Assembly: GCA_963921825.1 (NCBI GenBank)
Contig: OY997588.1
Coordinates: 136,803,203 to 136,867,202 of the forward strand
DNA: 64,000 bases
Source of the DNA: Erodium maritimum
Taxonomy: Eukaryota; Streptophyta; Magnoliopsida; Geraniales; Geraniaceae
Reading direction: 5' to 3'
Of this stretch, positions 36,580-48,149 are shown in pieces; position 1 is the first letter of the stretch, and the number at the start of each line of letters is the position of its first letter. The notes under the pieces were generated by a model. It ran no database searches and had not been told where the DNA came from. It worked only from the letters and a program-made list of their open reading frames with translations. A program made the translations under genes and the position numbers.

Positions 36580-36744
36580 CTTCTGCTTCGAAGAAGCTCT
36601 ATCCGTCGATTGCACGTGAAAACCAGAGGAAGCCGAGACAGCCACAAGGACGCACTGCCGGATATTGACTCACTTTGACTTCAAAGTCCCCTCCTTTTCC
36701 CAATTTCATTTTTTATTATTAGATTAATTAACTATATAAAAGAT
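36580..36744. other. 5' flank of the tRNA synthetase gene
   Basis: Presumed 5' untranslated region and promoter of the minus-strand gene. No clear TATA box was found, as is common for housekeeping genes. A GA-rich run at about 36478-36492 lies within its first intron. Confidence 0.4.
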
Positions 36745-36759
36745 AAACATCTTGTAATT

Positions 36760-37628
36760 GTTCTTTTTTCTTTTTGAAATGGAAACAGGTACTACGAGGA
36801 AGTGCATTGCTGTCAATTAACTATTACAAAGTCCGAGTTCCTCGTAGGTGACTCAACTCTCTTGAACATGTACAACTAGTCTACTTTTTATTATAGACAC
36901 AAACTGAGGACATTCCCTTACCACAATTTCAAAGAAATGAAATCAATCAACTAAAAACACATATAACTCAAACCATTAGATGACCCAAATCCTAAAAACA
37001 GAAATCAGGAAAAAAAACACAAAATAACGAAACAACCAATGCAACGTAACACCAATATTGGGACTCCTTTCACGCCACTTATGAATCTCGTACTGCCTGT
37101 AGTGGGGCGTCCTTGTACTATCGATCCGTCTTGAGTAATTGGGTAACCCACCCTTGGGTGCCGTAGAGACAGACCCCATCCTATCGTCCCTCCTCTCGGA
37201 TACCAAGTCCACCATCTATATTGCTCCGCGACCTTCTCCAGACGGTGCGTGCAAGTGTTCGGTTGGTGAAATTGTACCAAAACCAAACCCCGGAAAATCG
37301 AAACCATAAAATGTGGGGATCGGTTTCAGATTAGTCCTGGAGGCTCTTTATAGTCTCTTAGACCCGGTGGAGAGTTACCTCGGTTGTGCTCGGACGGGGT
37401 ACAAAAACCACTATTGAAATCGTACATTGTCGCCCCCACAGAATAGTTGTTGTCGTTGCACCGTCAGACAATTTTGGGAATGAGGACATCATCCCCTAGC
37501 ATCATTGTTGTTGTGAACAAAAGGAATAGAGTCATGACATAGGTAGTGGCAGAGACCATTATTATGGTCATAGTTAAGGTTTTCTCTCGTGCATTGCTCA
37601 ACCTCCTTATGTTTTTTTTGTTTTTACA
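36760..37628 (-). mobile_element. Rearranged ORF1-family retroposon with 15-bp target duplication
   Basis: Near-identical direct repeats (aaacatcttgtaatt at 36745-36759 and aaacatcgtgtaatt at 37629-37643, one mismatch) flank a minus-strand element with a T-run at its left end (A-tail). The 3' region matches the 2108-4118 copy: gaggacattcccttaccaca near 36908 corresponds to taggacatccctttaccagg near 2270. No ORF1 domain is legible in the 869 bp, so it is a deleted or truncated member. It lies about 180 bp upstream of the synthetase ATG. Confidence 0.65.
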
Positions 37629-37643
37629 AAACATCGTGTAATT

Positions 37644-39162
37644 AATGCAATAGGTAATTATTTATTTTTACATGTACGTTGGAGCAATTTTTTAAGGTAA
37701 ACGCAATTGTCGGAAATTATAAGAAACCGGAAATAAAGATTATGTGGAAAATCTGAAGAAAAAAAAAACAAGAAATGTAGTAACTTAGATGAAAATTTAT
37801 AGTGGACCAAGTGCTAATAGAAAAATTAGTAATTTTTCGTTTGGCAAACAGTGTCGGGTGAGTGATGACAACTTTGAAAGTAATCGACGAAAGTCAGATT
37901 GGAAAGCTTGGCTTTCACATCCTTGATGAGCTGGTTCAACGCATGAGGTCTTTCTCCCGTCTTGGTTAACAACCTTTGATGTCCTTCCTCTGATAGATGT
38001 GAGGGCTCTATGTATGTAGAGTCCGCTAATAATCGTCCGACGTAACAAGAGACTAACTGATATCTGGTGGTGTCAGCAGGGTAGCTGAGAAGTATCAATC
38101 CAGCCACCCACCCTAGAGGTCTTCATTTGGACAAGCGAGGGTGTGTCCCACCCCTTGTCTATTGCACCGTTACTGTATATCCTTATCTATCAGCCCATCT
38201 GGTGTAATGCGGTACTCAAAGCTGATGGCTCCAGCTCCAGTTGCTTCCTTATAGAGTGTGCCTGTAAAACCGTATTACCACTGATCACGCTCTATGTACT
38301 ATCCCTTTCTGGCAAAAGATGACGCATAGTCCGCAAAAAATTAATGATGTGCTTCCTTGTATTTGAAGGGTATTGAGATATATATCATTCGTGGTAACAG
38401 TAAGTACTTCCACAACATCGAATAAGTCGCACCAGTGCAACTGCAAGAAGTCACGTCACCGGGACTATTAGCGGTTGCACCACGACGACGTAGGAAAATC
38501 TCATCATTAAGATGGATGGAAAGTCATTTTTTGAGCTTGGAATCATCAAAGGCCTTAAGCATAACTATCCCCGCCCCTCACTAGGTCTACACCCTTGTGC
38601 GGTTTCCATAATCTTGCTCATTATTGTTGGTGCTCTCCCATCCTTCCAGCCCCTCCCATACATCGTCCCATCTCAACTAAGGCGCAGGCGTGCATACCTT
38701 GGTTGTCCTCACCATCATGCTACACAACCATACTCTAACTCTTTTTGAAAGAGAGTATAGGAAGGTATGACCAATTATATCCCATGCATACTCGTCGAAC
38801 CGATTCTAGTCGTCGTTGTCGACCCCTCTCGGGCTATATGCATGCTCTCCTCTTGCCGCTTGCGATACTGTTCTTGGCTGAAGATCCAAGTCTGACGTTC
38901 CTCAAAAGGTTCAGGCCAGAGAGCTAGATCTCCTTGCTACCAAGGTTATTGTAGCACCCATGAAAGCAAAGCCTCTAACCAACATGTGAGGTGTGAGAGA
39001 GATCAAGAGGCGGGTAGGATTTTCAATAAAGTAAAAGGAACATATCCTAATATTTTAAGAAAATATAATATCGTATGTTTCTAAACATGTAACATTATTG
39101 TATATGTTTGTATGTTTTAAATATTGATATATTTACCCTTCACATTTATTTAGACAAAAAAA
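37644..39162. other. Gene-free stretch with unassigned short frames
   Basis: An open frame on the minus strand around 37826-38107 and one on the plus strand at 38512-38748 have no recognisable domain and no supporting splice or promoter context. I cannot say whether this is decayed repeat or old gene sequence. Confidence 0.35.

Positions 39163-39217
<55 letters not shown>
39163..39217 (+). repeat. (ATT)n microsatellite
   Basis: About 18 uninterrupted ATT/TTA triplets. The poly-leucine open frame through it is an artefact of the repeat. Confidence 0.95.
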
Positions 39218-41590
39218 GTTAATCGTATTAAAGAAATCGACTATGACCATATATTTGTTGTGTAAAAATACGATTGTTGTTCGCACTTCTCCTACATCGT
39301 TATGTTATTCACATAATGCATCTCACGCGTTGATGACACCTTTTTCTTTTACTTCACTTTCCTATTAGTTGTAATCCTCTTTTTTTCTTTGGGAACTTTT
39401 TGTTCTTCTTCGTACTCGTCGACTGAGAGTTTAGGAACAAAAATGCATCCTTCCCACCATTGCTACTGCTCATAACCCGATTTTGGAACCTTTAGAGCTT
39501 CGAGAAACCCGTGTAATTTCTCTTCTTGTGGGTCCCTACGCCACTTCCATCGATTTCTTCCTCGTCCACTCTTAATATGGTGCTTCGTTTGTCTCATCCG
39601 AAGAAGAGAATGAGGCAGAAATGTCACTTTGCTTCACGATTTTTTTTCATTGATGAATAATTTATAAATTTCATGTCCTAGATTTGAGTCTCACTAGGTT
39701 TGCATGTATTTTGTTAATTTTTCTATTTTTGGGTAATTAAAACTGAAAATTTATAGCCATTAGATTATAAAATTGGATGTTTCATATTTGAGTAAAAATA
39801 TAAGGTGTGGTGACGTGTAAATGTGATTATAGCCAAATGTTTCTCTTACCAATTAAGGAAAGGTCAGAAGATATCAACATGAATAATTATTTATTTCTGA
39901 TTTTTAGTATCAAATCAGAAAAGATTAATATACACGAATTTGTTTGCAAGCTTCTTAAGACCTCATAGAGTAACCACAATGAAGTGGACTTGGATTGAGC
40001 ATACATCTCGAGGAAATAGGGAGAAGGTGTTGAGTTTGTCCTAATTTACTTTTGTCAGTTAACTGGTGGGTTTCGGTACCGAATACCCCAGGTTCCATAA
40101 AATTTCACCTAGCTACTACTTTACACTGACGATGTCAATTCTAATCGTTTTTTTGTTATATTTTATTGCCCCTAGTTAAAACATATATTAGTTTTTTTAA
40201 GTTGAAGTGCGTACATTTTTAGAAAGTGAATACAATAATTAGACAAACATGATTTCACATATAAGTTAACATAATTTGATGTAATTGTCTAGAATTATCT
40301 TGAACTTATTACATCCAAGCTTAACATACATATATCTCATTTAGGGTTAAATGTGAATCTCTTAATATTTTGATTCTTATATAGAATTCTAGATGATAAA
40401 TCTATCGATGGTGTCTTGTTAGATATTAATATCCACCATTCAATTCAGATTTTGTATGTTATAAATAAATGTCGAAGCTCATTTGTTCAATATCATCTTT
40501 CTAGATGAACAAATTTACTTATTTTCTTGTCATATTATTTTATATATAAAAATATCGATCGAATTCTCGCTTTAGGCCTCGTAATCATCGGGCTGACCTT
40601 GCTTCTTCGCCTATGTTTTCGTAATTTCCAAGAAGCAATTTTCTGCTAAAATACTTGTTAGGTTTACCGGAGAAATTGTTTGATTTGTCAGGAAAGTAAA
40701 GATTTCATCGGTCGGGAAATCTTAAATATCTAAGTAGAAGAAAAATACGATGTTGGCGTACGAGATGCATTATTTGAAGAACAGAGCAGTGAGGGATAAG
40801 CATAAACGACAGCCATATTTTCTGCACATGCAAGAATTGATCAGTCAAATTCTTTACCACCGCCATGGGCAATAAGGATATTTTGTCTGGATAGATATCA
40901 AAATTTAAATCCTATAAACCTATCAAAAAAAATATCATATTCTTAAGAGCATATAATAATAAATTTTCCATCTTCTGCTAAGTATGTGCGATACCATCTT
41001 TAACGGAAATATGAGTGAAAAGACTAAATTGTTTTACATGTTTTTATATCAAATTACATTTAATAAAAAAATGACGACGTGTTAACAACATCTCTTTTTC
41101 AACTCTCTACATTCTTATTTTATTATCGACATGTCTAAGGAAGATCGGGAAAATCGACTAGGATTGTAAATCTTAGTATATTATACAAACAGTACAAAAG
41201 ACCTAATTTTAAACACTAAAACCAACCAAATTTGTAATCGCTAGTGAGATACAAACTGAATAAAACAGTCGAGATGCAAGTGGATTCATGTCTTAGTGAC
41301 TAGTAGGATTTGTTCCAACATAATGGTGACGGAGAATCTTTATGTCCTTCCTTCGTCTCCATTGACTATCTCGTTGGATTCTTCAAGATGGGTGCATACT
41401 GTGAGACCGTCTATAGTGGGATTAGACCGATTCGGTCTAATACCGGTCTAATTAGGCATGTGCGAATGCAAATCAGCGTCGAATCGACGTCGTTTCTATG
41501 GTATAATTCAGAAGCGATCGTAGTGGGAATAGACACCATCGGTTTATTCCCACTCTAATGTCCCTATAATAAATCGAATTTAAACGTTGT
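39218..41590. other. AT-rich gene-free stretch
   Basis: No coding region, RNA gene or element boundary is supported. A small perfect hairpin occurs at its right end: agtgggaata 41522-41531 pairs with tattcccact 41545-41554. Confidence 0.4.
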
Positions 41591-42592
41591 TAAAAAACAT
41601 AAAGCAAGCCGACCGGACGCATGTTTATTATTTACTACTCATGTCATCGAGTTACACCTCCGGAATAAAATTTCACTTTGTTGGCTATCGGAAAGGGTTT
41701 GTGGTTTTTTGGTCGTATTATCCACTAACACAATCAAGTTCCCGGGGATTATACAGAACCAACGCATGTTACTATTTCTCGAAACATTTAAATGGAAGTA
41801 GAACATAATACGATCTACGATTCATCTTCTTGGACATTGAGTAATGGGTCTGGGGGTGTAAATGTCACTTGCTATCTTTGATTATGAAAGTGTCTACGAC
41901 ATCGTCCCGCACAAGAATCCACTAATGCTGCTAGACGAAGTCGTGTCTGTATCTCCCAACATAAACCTCCTCTACAAGTTTAATGACTTGAGCGTAAGAC
42001 CAACCGAGTTGGTAAATGTGCTTCATCTCCGACCAACACTCATTGAAACACTTCACCTTCGAGTTGATGATGGTCCAAAGATATTTTCAACTATCCGCGG
42101 ACCGCTCAGTCGCTAGGGTTTGACAAGTCACGTGGGCGAGCTCCCCCCGTATGTCATCCCAAAAGGCTTCGCCGGATTGATCACCCCCTTGCTCCTCCAT
42201 TTTCAGCCACACACACCAATGTAACCTCCTCAGTCCGACTCCATTTCTGGTACATGTGTAGCATCGTTTGGGTTAACACCGGGTTCGTTGGTTTCAGATT
42301 TGACTGGGCCTGAATCCGTTGATTCGACGGCTCACTGAGTCTATAAAAGCAAGGACGCCAAATCTACGCTTTCACAGATTTGACGTAGACCCAACTCTAC
42401 AAGCAAGATTTGACGCCTTTTCCCACCACCACGTCAGATTCGATGGGCACAAAACTCATCGCTTCGACCCCATTGTGGTTAGACTTAGGCCACAACTCAC
42501 CACCCTTTAATTCCTTTAAGTTTGGCTACGTCATTTCTATACAACATGTTTGTGTCGGCGACAATGTTTTGATGGTATTTCCCACTTGTAAC
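41591..42592. other. Unassigned stretch
   Basis: Open frames at 41862-42116 and 42319-42510 carry no recognised domain. The sequence is less AT-rich than its left neighbour and might be decayed repeat. Nothing can be assigned. Confidence 0.35.
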
Positions 42593-42956
42593 CAAGGTTC
42601 TAAAAGTCGCTAGGCGCTAGTCGGGCGGATAGGTCCTTCGAGGATTAATCGGGGACTAGACGGGGATTAATCGGATTTTTTTATTTTTTTATTTTTAATA
42701 GATATATTATTATATATAGAAATAAAATATGAATTTCATTATATTAAAATGGTAACAAATATCTAAAATACCTAAAAAATCACACCAAACAACTCAGAAG
42801 CACAACACCTAATATCACCAACACCATAACCATCTAATTATTTTAATTGAGTCAGTATACTACGCAAAATTGTTGTAATCGCCTAGGCGGCTAGGCGGGT
42901 CGGTTAGGCGGAAGCGGGCGTCTAGGCGGCGTCCAGTCGGGATTTTTAGAACATTG
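42593..42956. mobile_element. hAT-type MITE with perfect 8-bp target duplication
   Basis: Target duplication CTTGTAAC occurs at 42585-42592 and 42957-42964. The terminal inverted repeats are CAAGGTTCTAAAAGTCGC on the left and CAATGTTCTAAAAATCCCG read inward from the right. At 364 bp with an AT-rich core and GC-rich ends (cgcctaggcggctaggcggg), it fits non-autonomous hAT elements. It encodes nothing. Confidence 0.9.
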
Positions 42957-44401
42957 CTTGTAACAACGATGAAAATGAGACACTCTTTCCATCTTGAAGA
43001 GTTTATGGAGTACTTGATGATTTACAGACGAAACGTTATGGAGCCGAGCTTTGAAAATTTAATTTGTTAGAGCTTCTCCCTATATTTTTTATAAGAAATT
43101 AATTAGTTCGGGAGGAAAACTTGATATTTTTTCTCAAACAATGAAAATTAATTATAATATATGACAAGATTTATTCATATTCCAATACACACAATTAAGA
43201 AAAACTTAAACCTTATAATATAAACTAAGAGTCGCTAGTGGTTATAGATTATAAAAAGTAAAAGGGTGAGACTAAAAATATAAGAAATCTTTATAATGAC
43301 AGAAATAGGTCACAGACTCTCTCTCTATTAGGGTTAGGTTTTGTGTTTTTCTGGACAAGCTATGGCATATTCGGCGGCCAAACTGTCTAGTCTGTCCAGC
43401 GATCCTTTGGCATGGCTCGCGGAGCCGGGCGTGGAGGGGAGCGGAGGTGCCATGGGAGGAAAGGAAGTGGAGGAACGGGTCTCGCGGATGGAGGGAGACG
43501 TAGAACTCGAACCGAATGAGACGGATTCGGGGGAGGCGCTGCAAGAGGCGGCGGCGGTCGGGGCGATGGGGGATGACGGCGCGGACCCGGATCCTCTATC
43601 GTCGGGGGACAGAGGTGCCTCACCGATGAGGTTCCCGGCTTAGAGGCCCTCTAGGGGCAATCCTATGGGTGAGGGATGGATGAACTCGGCGGCCAGTCGG
43701 GTGCACCGGACGGCGGCGAGAGGCCCACGTCCAAAGGTGGTTCGCGCGCAGCGAGGATCACCGGAGGCCGGGGGTGCGTCGTTGTCACAGGTGCAGGTCG
43801 GGGGGCCGGCTAAGAGGGAGAGGAGCACGATGCTCGTGCTCGTATCGTCGGAAGCGCAAGGCTACGCCGCCGGAGTCGCCAGCGGCGTTGGCGTGGATGA
43901 GAAGGAAGGGGAAGGAAGTGGCGCGAGAGCCCTCTAGGGTTGCTGAACTGGGTTTGGACCAAGGTGGTGGGGCGTTGGGCCGAGGTGATGAGCTGATTCT
44001 AGATGCTAGGCGGGCTGGCTGGGTTCCTAGAGAAGGGATGGGATGGGCTGCGCATGAGGAGGTGGGCCACCCAGGGTGGACTCGAGGTGGGCCGGGAGAT
44101 ATAGCCACCTGGGAAGCCCGTTACGGGACGGGGGCGGACAGACACCGGGCTGGGTTCCGGCCTCGGGTCGAACCCGCAGGATCGGAGATGGGTCAGACCC
44201 TGCTACGGGGCGACCCGGTGGAGCCGGGCGGGGCTCGGGGGTACACGGGTCGGATGATCCGGTGACTCCGGATCTTGAGAGTATTGGGGGATCGGAGCCT
44301 TGTTTGGGGAAGCTTGGGTCTAGACTATCGTCCCTCTGTATCAAGGAGGTGGTTGTCCCTACGGGTGAGATTGCAAGAGCTAGGGGCAATTTTGTTTTGC
44401 A

Positions 44402-45043
44402 ATGGTGGCTAAAGTCCTCACTTCGAAGAAATTCTTCTGGAAGTCGCTGGTGGATAGAATGGAAGATCTGTGGGGTATGAAAGTAGAAGCAAAACCACTA
44501 GAAGGAGGTTTGGTGGCATTCTTGTTCGGATCAGCCAAGGAAATGGCGAGGGTGCTAGCAGGAGAGCCATGGGCTTTTTGGGGGTCTATTGTGCTCTTTA
44601 CAGATCTCAGGGACCACATGCAGGTGGGAGACATTAGTTTCCACCACTTTTTAGTGTGGGAAAGGGTATCTAACCTGTCGGTAGGCGCGTGGAACAAGGA
44701 GGTGGGATTCAGAGTGGGGAATGCTCTTGGGGTCTGTCAGGCGGTCGATGTGGATAGGTCGGGCTGCTATTGGGGAGATTTCATGCGAGTAAGGATCCGG
44801 GCTGACATCCGTGTCTCTCTTCAGAGTCAGATATATTTACCATTGACACCATTAATACGAACTCTTCTTCAGGTCTCATATGAACACTTGCCAGATCATT
44901 GCTTTGGGTGCAGTTGTGCGGGTCACCTATTTCTGGCTTGCCCTATAGCTGGGGGAACCAGGGGACACTCCCTACGTGCCCCCGGGGGACCCAAGGTCAG
45001 CCCTGGAGAAGTCGAAACAAGGGAAGACGGCGTCGGGGACTAA
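44402..45043 (+). pseudogene. ORF1-type DUF4283/CCHC frame of the plus-strand element
   Basis: A 213-residue open frame. Residues 1-100 match the DUF4283 pattern of plant LINE ORF1 proteins: VAKVLTSKKFFWKSL at the start, MARVLAGEPWAFWGS in the middle, then a VWERVSNLSVGAWN segment. The zinc knuckle is C167-x2-C170-x4-H175-x4-C180. N-terminal and C-terminal coding-like segments lie in other frames (43341-43643, 43774-44265 and 45115-45552), so the original longer protein has been broken by frameshifts. It probably bound element RNA. Confidence 0.7.
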
Positions 45044-45287
45044 CTGGGCCTACCTGAATAAGGGGAGCAAGCGGGGTCCGAGGGAACCGCGGACGCCTCC
45101 CCTCCATCAGGGGGTTGGACAGGGGGCCTAGGTCCTATGAGACAGGGACTGAGGATATCCCTTCGGAGTGGCTGGAAAAGGAAGTGGGGCCATCTCTGTT
45201 TAGGAAGAAAAGGCTAGAAATAGAGAAGGAGCCGGAGGAATCAGAGGGTTCAACGACGTTAGATGGAGGTTCACATGTAGCAGCGGC

Positions 45288-45309
45288 GGGGGGGGGGGGG
45301 GGGGGGGGG
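45288..45309 (+). repeat. 22-G homopolymer
   Basis: An uninterrupted run of 22 guanines in the 3' coding-like part of the plus-strand retroposon, read there as poly-glycine. It could form G-quadruplexes, and its length may be unreliable in sequencing. Confidence 0.9.
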
Positions 45310-45785
45310 CAAGCACCCCCGCCTCCAGGAATGAATTTGAGGAGGCCCAGGAAGGGGGTGGTCGACTGTAACCCCTTCCTGGTTGTTAGATGGCGAGGGT
45401 TCCATCTCCAGTCAACAACTGTCTCCCCTACCAGTCCGGTGTCAGCAATCCCGCGTTCAAGAGCCCTAAAATTATCAGTCAAGGGAGGACGACGCATGCT
45501 GACTCACCGGGGGAGATGGCAGTCCACCAGTATTCCCCTTTCACTTGGTTAGCTCGCCCAGTGCCTTTTGGTAGAAGTATGCTGTATCAGTATCTCAGGA
45601 TGCTACCGTAGATATCCCCTTCAACCGCACCTATGTCATGAGCATAGTTTACTTTCACGTTATTGCTGTATGTTTTCCAAGCTGGTTTATGCCTTGTAAG
45701 ATGAGTACAGTTATGTGCTCATCGCCCTACTTTATACTTCAGTAATAATATAACATGTTCTTCTAAAAAAAAGTAAATATATCTT

Positions 45786-48046
45786 CTTCTTTTTGAAAAA
45801 AGTTATGAGTATGATTAAATAAAGTGAACAACACATACATCTAGATGAAATAAAGCCAAATAAAGTCTAGGGGTATATCTCGTAACAATTCAAGAATAAA
45901 ATCGGGATCCCCACTGTAGAAACAAGAAGATGACCTGATGCACATGGATACGAAACTAAACTTTCTACCATCCTGTGTAGAATTCTGAGAAGACTACATA
46001 TTCGCTCTGATGAAGGAGGTTGCCTTGGTTTGCGGGGGGGTGGGGGGCATAGACAATCACCCCAAGAAACGTGACCTGTCCAGATGGGACCAGAGCTCCC
46101 GTAGGAGATGAAGAGGCCTAATCCCCTAAAACTCATATCGCCTATCATAATTCCCGATGGGGGTGTTTTCCATCCCTCATCGTTCGTTCAGATATGGTCA
46201 CATCCGAGTGGCCCTCGCCTGGGAAAGGAGCGGCCATTTGATGGATGGTCCGCTTCCGTAGTAGTGGTGTAGCCAGTGCCCCCGTGCTACTTTCCCCCGT
46301 AGAAATTGCTTGTTGTTGTTCATCTTGGTAGTGAGTGTGATGACGAGTTGGCCACCGCCTGTTCCTTTCTTCCAAGGATCCTGTTGTTGAGGGGGCGACG
46401 AGATTCTTGTCGAGAAAGTCTAAGTTCTCTTTCTCGGGCCCTCGTTGCCTCTCGGATAAAGGTGGAGAGGAAGTTCTTCTGGTCATGTGGGATTATGGGT
46501 GGAGTGGTCTGTTCTAGCAGGAAGCGTTCAATTGGTTCCTTCCCTCTATCCTGATCATTTATACTCTTGACCTATCGGATTTCCTCGAGAAATTGTAGAT
46601 TAGGAAGAGCTGGAAACGTAATGGTCAGGTATCCCCGAGATGAGAGACCCTCTTCTGAATTGCGAGAAGATCCCGGCAGGAGGACGATGTTGGGGGCGTA
46701 GAACCTGCACAGGAAGAAAAAAAAGGGCACCACAGGGGTGCCCGTTAGAATAGTCATCCGAGGTTTACCCGGAGGTTCCTTGTTCCTGGTGGCCAATTTT
46801 GCATGTGGGTAAAAAATGGTGGCACACAACCCATCACCATATCTGACAGTGTTTAAGTCTATTCCCGATATGAGGGTAATGCATGTAAAGAACGGGTGGT
46901 CTAAACTGCCACACATGGAGCAGAAAGTAGGGAGGTTCTCGTATTGAAGCCTAGCCTTAAAATAGGCCAAAGAGTGGTATAGTTGTAGGTGGAGATGATG
47001 CCTAATTGGCCTTGTGGCATCGATTTCTAGGAAATCAAAACTTTTGAAGCAAAACCAACTCCGAGTGTGTTGGTTCCAAAGTTCCCACCTCCTTACCTAG
47101 TTTGGAAGTTATGAAAGACTGCATTTTAGGGGTATGTGCTTCTGTCGGGATATCATAGACCCTAATCGACATATGTATATGTCGAAAAATGAAGTGATCC
47201 GGTTGTGTATGGGGGGGGGGGACTAAAAGGAGGATTGTCCCAAATAGCCGTTAGGGTTCCCGATTTCTAACACTGTCCAAGGAGGTTTGGGAAGAGAATA
47301 AGGAGGCCATATTTTTGTCGGTAAGAGGCTGGAAAGTCAAATCCCTCACCTTCCATTCTCTAAACACAGCGGAGAAAAAAGTATGGGGACTTACATATTT
47401 CTCCACGAGAAGTTGGTCGGCCAGAGCATACTTATATAGATAGTCATCCGTTCTTGGCACAGTGTTTGTCAGGACTGGGATTATGACATCGTCTTCCTCA
47501 TATGTGTCCTAGAAGGGTTCCGCAGCCGAGACTTCTGGTTGACGTTCATGAGTTGTCACCAAATTTGTCGCGAGAGGTCGGTGAGACAGATTGATGTGTT
47601 GAGATGTGGTGTGAGAGTTTTATTGGGAGATCTTGTTCCACCACTTGACCCGTGCAATGTGCTCTAGCGGGCCAAAGTTGCATGAGAGGGTGAGTTGTTA
47701 GCTTCGTGGTGATGTTTTGAGCTCGGTGGGTGTCGGGAGGATTATCGGTAGGGGAGCGTTTGTGGGCTGGGAGTTCCTCTGGTTTGAAGGGGAAAAAGAA
47801 GATTCCATAGGGTTAGACGTATGTTGGTAGGAGTAGTGGTGATGGGTAAAGATCTTGGGGGTTGCGGGAGGTTTGGGCCAAGAAGGAGGGGTGGATATCA
47901 ATGGAGTACGACAGTGGAAGACGGAGTAGTATGAGTAAAAAGAGGAAGACACAACCATCACTTCACTGCCTTGGGAAGAAGGAAAGAAATGAAGAGACTA
48001 GGGACAGGGGGCATACGTGAGTGGGAGTGGCTCAAAACTACTAATT
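45786..48046 (-). mobile_element. ORF1-only LINE-like retroposon, minus strand, 13-bp target duplication
   Basis: gtaaatatatctt occurs exactly at 45773-45785 and 48047-48059. The left end carries a T-rich tail (cttctttttgaaaaa) as expected for a minus-strand insertion. On the minus strand the element begins with a leader and possible start near 47961, then a DUF4283-like part (47251-47460: LVEKYVSPHTFFSAVFREW), then a CCHC knuckle (46881-46922: CSMCGSLDHPFFTC) and proline/charged tails to 46145. Frames differ, so the protein is broken. There is no reverse transcriptase. It landed directly beside the tail of the plus-strand ORF1-only element. Confidence 0.8.
46572..46970 (-). pseudogene. Zinc-knuckle part of the minus-strand ORF1-type protein
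   Basis: An open frame with the segment ARLQYENLPTFC, then C17-x2-C20-x4-H25-x4-C30, the arrangement after DUF4283 in plant LINE ORF1 proteins. The N-terminal domain lies upstream in another frame (47251-47460). Confidence 0.65.
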
Positions 48047-48059
48047 GTAAATATATCTT

Positions 48060-48149
48060 ACTTTGCTTTTATGTGAGATATTTCATACTTATTTAAAGAT
48101 ATTTTCATGTTTTATCATGTTCTTATCTTAAATTTTTTAAGCATCAATA
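48060..48149. other. Short AT-rich spacer
   Basis: AT-rich sequence between the retroposon duplication and the T-run of the next LINE. Confidence 0.4.

Larger units (their letters stand above)
43265..45772 (+). mobile_element. ORF1-only LINE-like retroposon, plus strand
   Basis: The element starts with GC-rich coding-like sequence, carries an ORF1-type DUF4283 plus CCHC frame (44402-45043) and ends with cagtaataatataacatg and an A-tail (ttctaaaaaaaa). No endonuclease or reverse transcriptase follows: only about 720 bp separate the zinc-knuckle frame from the tail. A possible target duplication, aaaaagtaaa, is at about 43254-43263 and within the tail junction near 45768-45777, but it overlaps the A-run and is weak. 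The 5' end is therefore tentative. Confidence 0.65.

Noticed and set aside
36643-36645. Upstream start for the tRNA synthetase at 36645
   Set aside because: The codon is GTG, and the ATG at 36579 gives a length and targeting sequence normal for the family.
37826-38107. 93-codon minus-strand frame that reads like a soluble protein
   Set aside because: No domain is recognised and there is no promoter, splice or paralogue support; it is left unassigned.
39108-39368. Open frame with a poly-leucine stretch that looks like a membrane segment
   Set aside because: The leucines come from an (ATT)n microsatellite and the flanks have no coding character.
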